A stretch of 21,446 nucleotides of DNA from a virus. The stretch is from the IMG/VR virus record IMGVR_UViG_3300017720_000082, positions 1-21,446 of that record, one strand, 5' to 3'. The notes under the pieces are model-generated. The model was not told the DNA's origin and made no database searches. It saw only the letters and a list, made by a program, of their open reading frames with translations. Below are positions 20,044 to 21,446 of the stretch, in pieces; the first letter of the stretch is position 1; each line of letters begins with the position of its first letter. The position numbers and the translations under genes are program-made.

Positions 20044-20461
20044 TGATCTCCTCCATTACTGAGGCTAGAGCTTTTGCCCTGTTCGGTGTTTGATTTGCCC
20101 ATCTTGAGTCTAACATTTCTGTGGCACATTCTGAATACCTTTGTTCTTTAAGATTAGATAAAGCACCTTTGAATTTAGATACACCACCTTCACCCATTTG
20201 AAAAACCATTTCGATAATAACTTCACGAGCTGTGTTATTAATATCATAACCATCAAGAATCCTCGAAGCACCATCAACTGCATTTTGAAAATCTTTCTCA
20301 AATAAATTTTCCCATCCATCTCTGTCTGTCGGTATATCCTCACCAGGTATGATCTTATGTCCATAGCCACCAGTTTCAAATCCCAGTGTATCTTTATAAA
20401 CAGTTTCGCAATATCCTTCATGCTCTTTAATCCTCTCTTTTAAATTATTATATTGTGTCAT
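20036..20461 (-). CDS. Lysozyme / endolysin, GH24 (T4 lysozyme-like)
   Basis: The catalytic triad is spaced exactly as in T4 lysozyme: E15 (KEHEGY), D24 (YKDTLG) and T30 (ETGGYGH), with the GYGH motif after it. The 141-aa length is normal for a muramidase. C-terminal helices contain FQMGEGGVSKFKGAL and DSRWANQTPNRA, which match GH24. No signal peptide is visible, so it needs the holin to reach the peptidoglycan. AGGA precedes the ATG. It is followed by holin with an 8-base overlap. Confidence 0.93.
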   Translation of the reverse strand: MTQYNNLKERIKEHEGYCETVYKDTLGFETGGYGHKIIPGEDIPTDRDGWENLFEKDFQNAVDGASRILDGYDINNTAREVIIEMVFQMGEGGVSKFKGALSNLKEQRYSECATEMLDSRWANQTPNRAKALASVMEEINA

Positions 20462-20654
20462 AATCCTTTTGTGTACAGAAACCTGTTACATACAAATCCT
20501 CGTTATTTCTTAAACTGTATCTAAAGTTATCCACATATGCAAGACAATCTGGTATACTATTAAATGGTTCATATAGCGGTTCTGCTACACAACTTTCTTC
20601 TAAAGGGGATGTTAATGATTGAACACAGAATAAAATAATTAAATAAAACTTCAC
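20448..20654 (-). CDS. Small secreted Cys-containing protein (68 aa)
   Basis: The N-terminus is a signal-peptide-like hydrophobic segment (MKFYLIILFCVQSLTSP) and the mature part holds C22, C37 and C60, which could form a disulphide in the periplasm. There is no lipobox, so it is not an obvious lipoprotein. Sitting next to lysozyme, it could be a lysis accessory such as a spanin-like or antiholin-like peptide, or an exclusion factor; this is unproven. It overlaps both neighbours by a few bases. Confidence 0.68.
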   Translation of the reverse strand: MKFYLIILFCVQSLTSPLEESCVAEPLYEPFNSIPDCLAYVDNFRYSLRNNEDLYVTGFCTQKDYDTI

Positions 20655-20845
20655 TTTATTTGTGTCATTATAATAGCTAGTAAGTTAGAAAATACTAGGA
20701 AACCAACAGACCACATGACTTTCTTAATCATAGATACATCAGATTCAATATGTTTAAGATGATTATTTTTAATAACTTCGATATCCTTTTTGATTAATAG
20801 GATATCTTTATCTAATCTATTTATTCTCTCTGACTGTGTTACCAT
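20651..20845 (-). CDS. Coiled coil plus C-terminal membrane anchor, XhlA-like (64 aa)
   Basis: Residues 5-43 form a heptad-rich helix (ERINRLDKDILLIKKDIEVI, then HLKHIESDV) and the C-terminus is a TM segment (VMWSVGFLVFSNLLAIIMTQ). This coiled-coil-plus-tail-anchor layout is that of XhlA and similar phage lysis accessories, in which the helix bundle faces the cytoplasm. With the holin and lysozyme downstream, a lysis-regulating role is likely. Its start lies in the 3' end of the 99-aa gene and its stop overlaps the next ATG. Confidence 0.7.
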   Translation of the reverse strand: MVTQSERINRLDKDILLIKKDIEVIKNNHLKHIESDVSMIKKVMWSVGFLVFSNLLAIIMTQIK

Positions 20846-21116
20846 TGGGTAATCCTGATGAATTTAAATGTACTTTTTCTTGCATAGATAATTGTTCACT
20901 AATTGATTTTTCTAGAGATGCAGAATATTCAGCTTTAGCTTTCTGCATTAACACAACATCATCTACAGTCATGTTGTTTTTTTCTTCTCTTAACTTAGCA
21001 TTTTTTTCATGTGCTAAATCAAGTCTATCTAATAAAAACTTGTTATGTGTTCTTAGTTCTCTTACTTCTTTCTTAAGAGATCTAAGTTCTTTTTGTACTT
21101 CTTGTAGTGTAGCCAT
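20817..21116 (-). CDS. Coiled-coil hypothetical protein (99 aa)
   Basis: Almost continuous coiled coil in residues 1-47: MATLQEVQKELRSLKKEVRE, then HNKFLLDRLDLAHEKNAKLR. A shorter acidic helix follows (SASLEKSISEQLSMQEK), with an unstructured Asn/Ser-rich tail. There is no membrane segment. It starts in a TAATG overlap with the 72-aa gene. It may be a scaffold-like or lysis-region accessory; no family is recognised. Confidence 0.66.
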   Translation of the reverse strand: MATLQEVQKELRSLKKEVRELRTHNKFLLDRLDLAHEKNAKLREEKNNMTVDDVVLMQKAKAEYSASLEKSISEQLSMQEKVHLNSSGLPNGNTVRENK

Positions 21117-21334
21117 TACTTTACTTTACTCATTGATCTTATAAATTCAACACCTTCTATAGTTTCTATTTGTGCTTCAACTTTAGCACATGATACTCTT
21201 GCAGTATCTGATTGCATATTGCGTTCAATGATTCTTTTCTTTTCAAGACAATCTTTAACACCATCAGTAACAGTATGTTCAATCATAGTTCCACCAGAAA
21301 ATAACAATAATGCTATAATTACTTTAGTTATCAT
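21116..21334 (-). CDS. Small membrane-anchored or secreted protein (72 aa)
   Basis: A short N-terminal hydrophobic segment (MITKVIIALLLFSGGTM) is followed by EHTVTDGVKDCLEKKRIIER, then NMQSDTARVSCAKVEAQIET, and a basic end. Two Cys (C29, C49) frame the helix and could pair in the periplasm. I recall related short proteins (EHTV.DG..DCL..KRI.ERN) in marine phages, with no assigned role. It overlaps the genes on both sides. Confidence 0.68.
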   Translation of the reverse strand: MITKVIIALLLFSGGTMIEHTVTDGVKDCLEKKRIIERNMQSDTARVSCAKVEAQIETIEGVEFIRSMSKVK

Positions 21335-21446
21335 ATCCGTTTGCTCTTACTTTATCTTTTAGTTCTTCTATATCTTCCAGGGCTTTCTCTACATCAGTTT
21401 GTAATCTCATAATATTAACCTTATTATGTGCCATGTTTTCTAGATC
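21324..21446 (-). CDS. Small acidic helical protein at right edge, probably partial
   Basis: The frame reads from the window edge to a TAA at 21324-21326. An ATG at 21432-21434 would give a 36-aa peptide, MAHNKVNIMRLQTDVEKALE then DIEELKDKVRANGYDN. That ATG lacks a ribosome site and four in-frame codons precede it up to the edge, so the gene may continue outside. The visible part is a coiled-coil-like helix. The stop overlaps the ATG of the 72-aa gene. Confidence 0.5.
   Translation of the reverse strand, partial: DLENMAHNKVNIMRLQTDVEKALEDIEELKDKVRANGYDN

Noticed and set aside
1-21446. CRISPR array, insertion sequence or integrase/att site
   Set aside because: No regularly spaced direct repeats, no transposase or recombinase gene, and no terminal repeats were seen.

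Overview
The window is part of the genome of a tailed, lytic-looking, AT-rich bacteriophage with a T7-like (podovirus-type) head and tail module. Evidence is the gene set (terminase small and large subunits, T7 gp8-type connector, scaffold, capsid, tail tubular proteins A and B), the dense overlapping genes, and the lysozyme/holin pair. Typical coding sequence is near 32% G+C (hand count 19/60 at 5161-5220). The composition, the many tiny unassigned proteins and the gene set recall marine podoviruses such as those infecting SAR11-type bacteria; that host idea is an inference. No integrase, DNA polymerase or RNA polymerase is present here, and the genome runs off both edges.

Layout. (1) 1-11629, all on the minus strand: the packaging and virion operon. 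It begins with the small terminase (11629) and passes through eleven small genes, most of them very basic, to the large terminase. Next come a possible papain-fold protein, two linker proteins, the portal, a Bbp19-like protein, scaffold, an 84-aa protein, the major capsid protein and an 82-aa head protein. A strong GC hairpin follows, then tail tubular A and tail tubular B (cut by the left edge). (2) 11630-12098: a divergent, G+C-rich, hairpin-dense non-coding block that separates leftward late genes from rightward genes. (3) 12099-18672, plus strand: early/middle genes in at least two units. A good intrinsic terminator (13144-13182) is followed directly by a sigma70-like promoter (13203-13231). 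Recognisable products are a DnaJ-type zinc mini-protein, a DUF932 protein, a DUF3310 protein, a YqaJ/lambda-type exonuclease, an ERF/Rad52-like annealing protein and SSB. (4) 18632-21446, minus strand: an HNH protein, a calcineurin-like phosphoesterase with an AT-hook, 3-TM-type holin, GH24 lysozyme, and small membrane, secreted or coiled-coil proteins. This unit converges on the rightward genes with a 41-bp tail-to-tail overlap.

How it works together. The exonuclease, annealing protein and SSB form a contiguous recombination module that can make and pair single-stranded ends. The leftward unit packages DNA and builds the virion. The right-hand unit lyses the cell. The most unusual content is non-coding. 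The plus-strand cluster contains five gaps (11630-12098, 13127-13250, 14580-14801, 15606-15666, 18300-18438) that can fold into defined hairpins. One of these hairpins presents a CCU-repeat loop complementary to Shine-Dalgarno sites of genes in the same cluster. A second notable feature is the string of tiny, overlapping, lysine-rich proteins between the two terminase genes.
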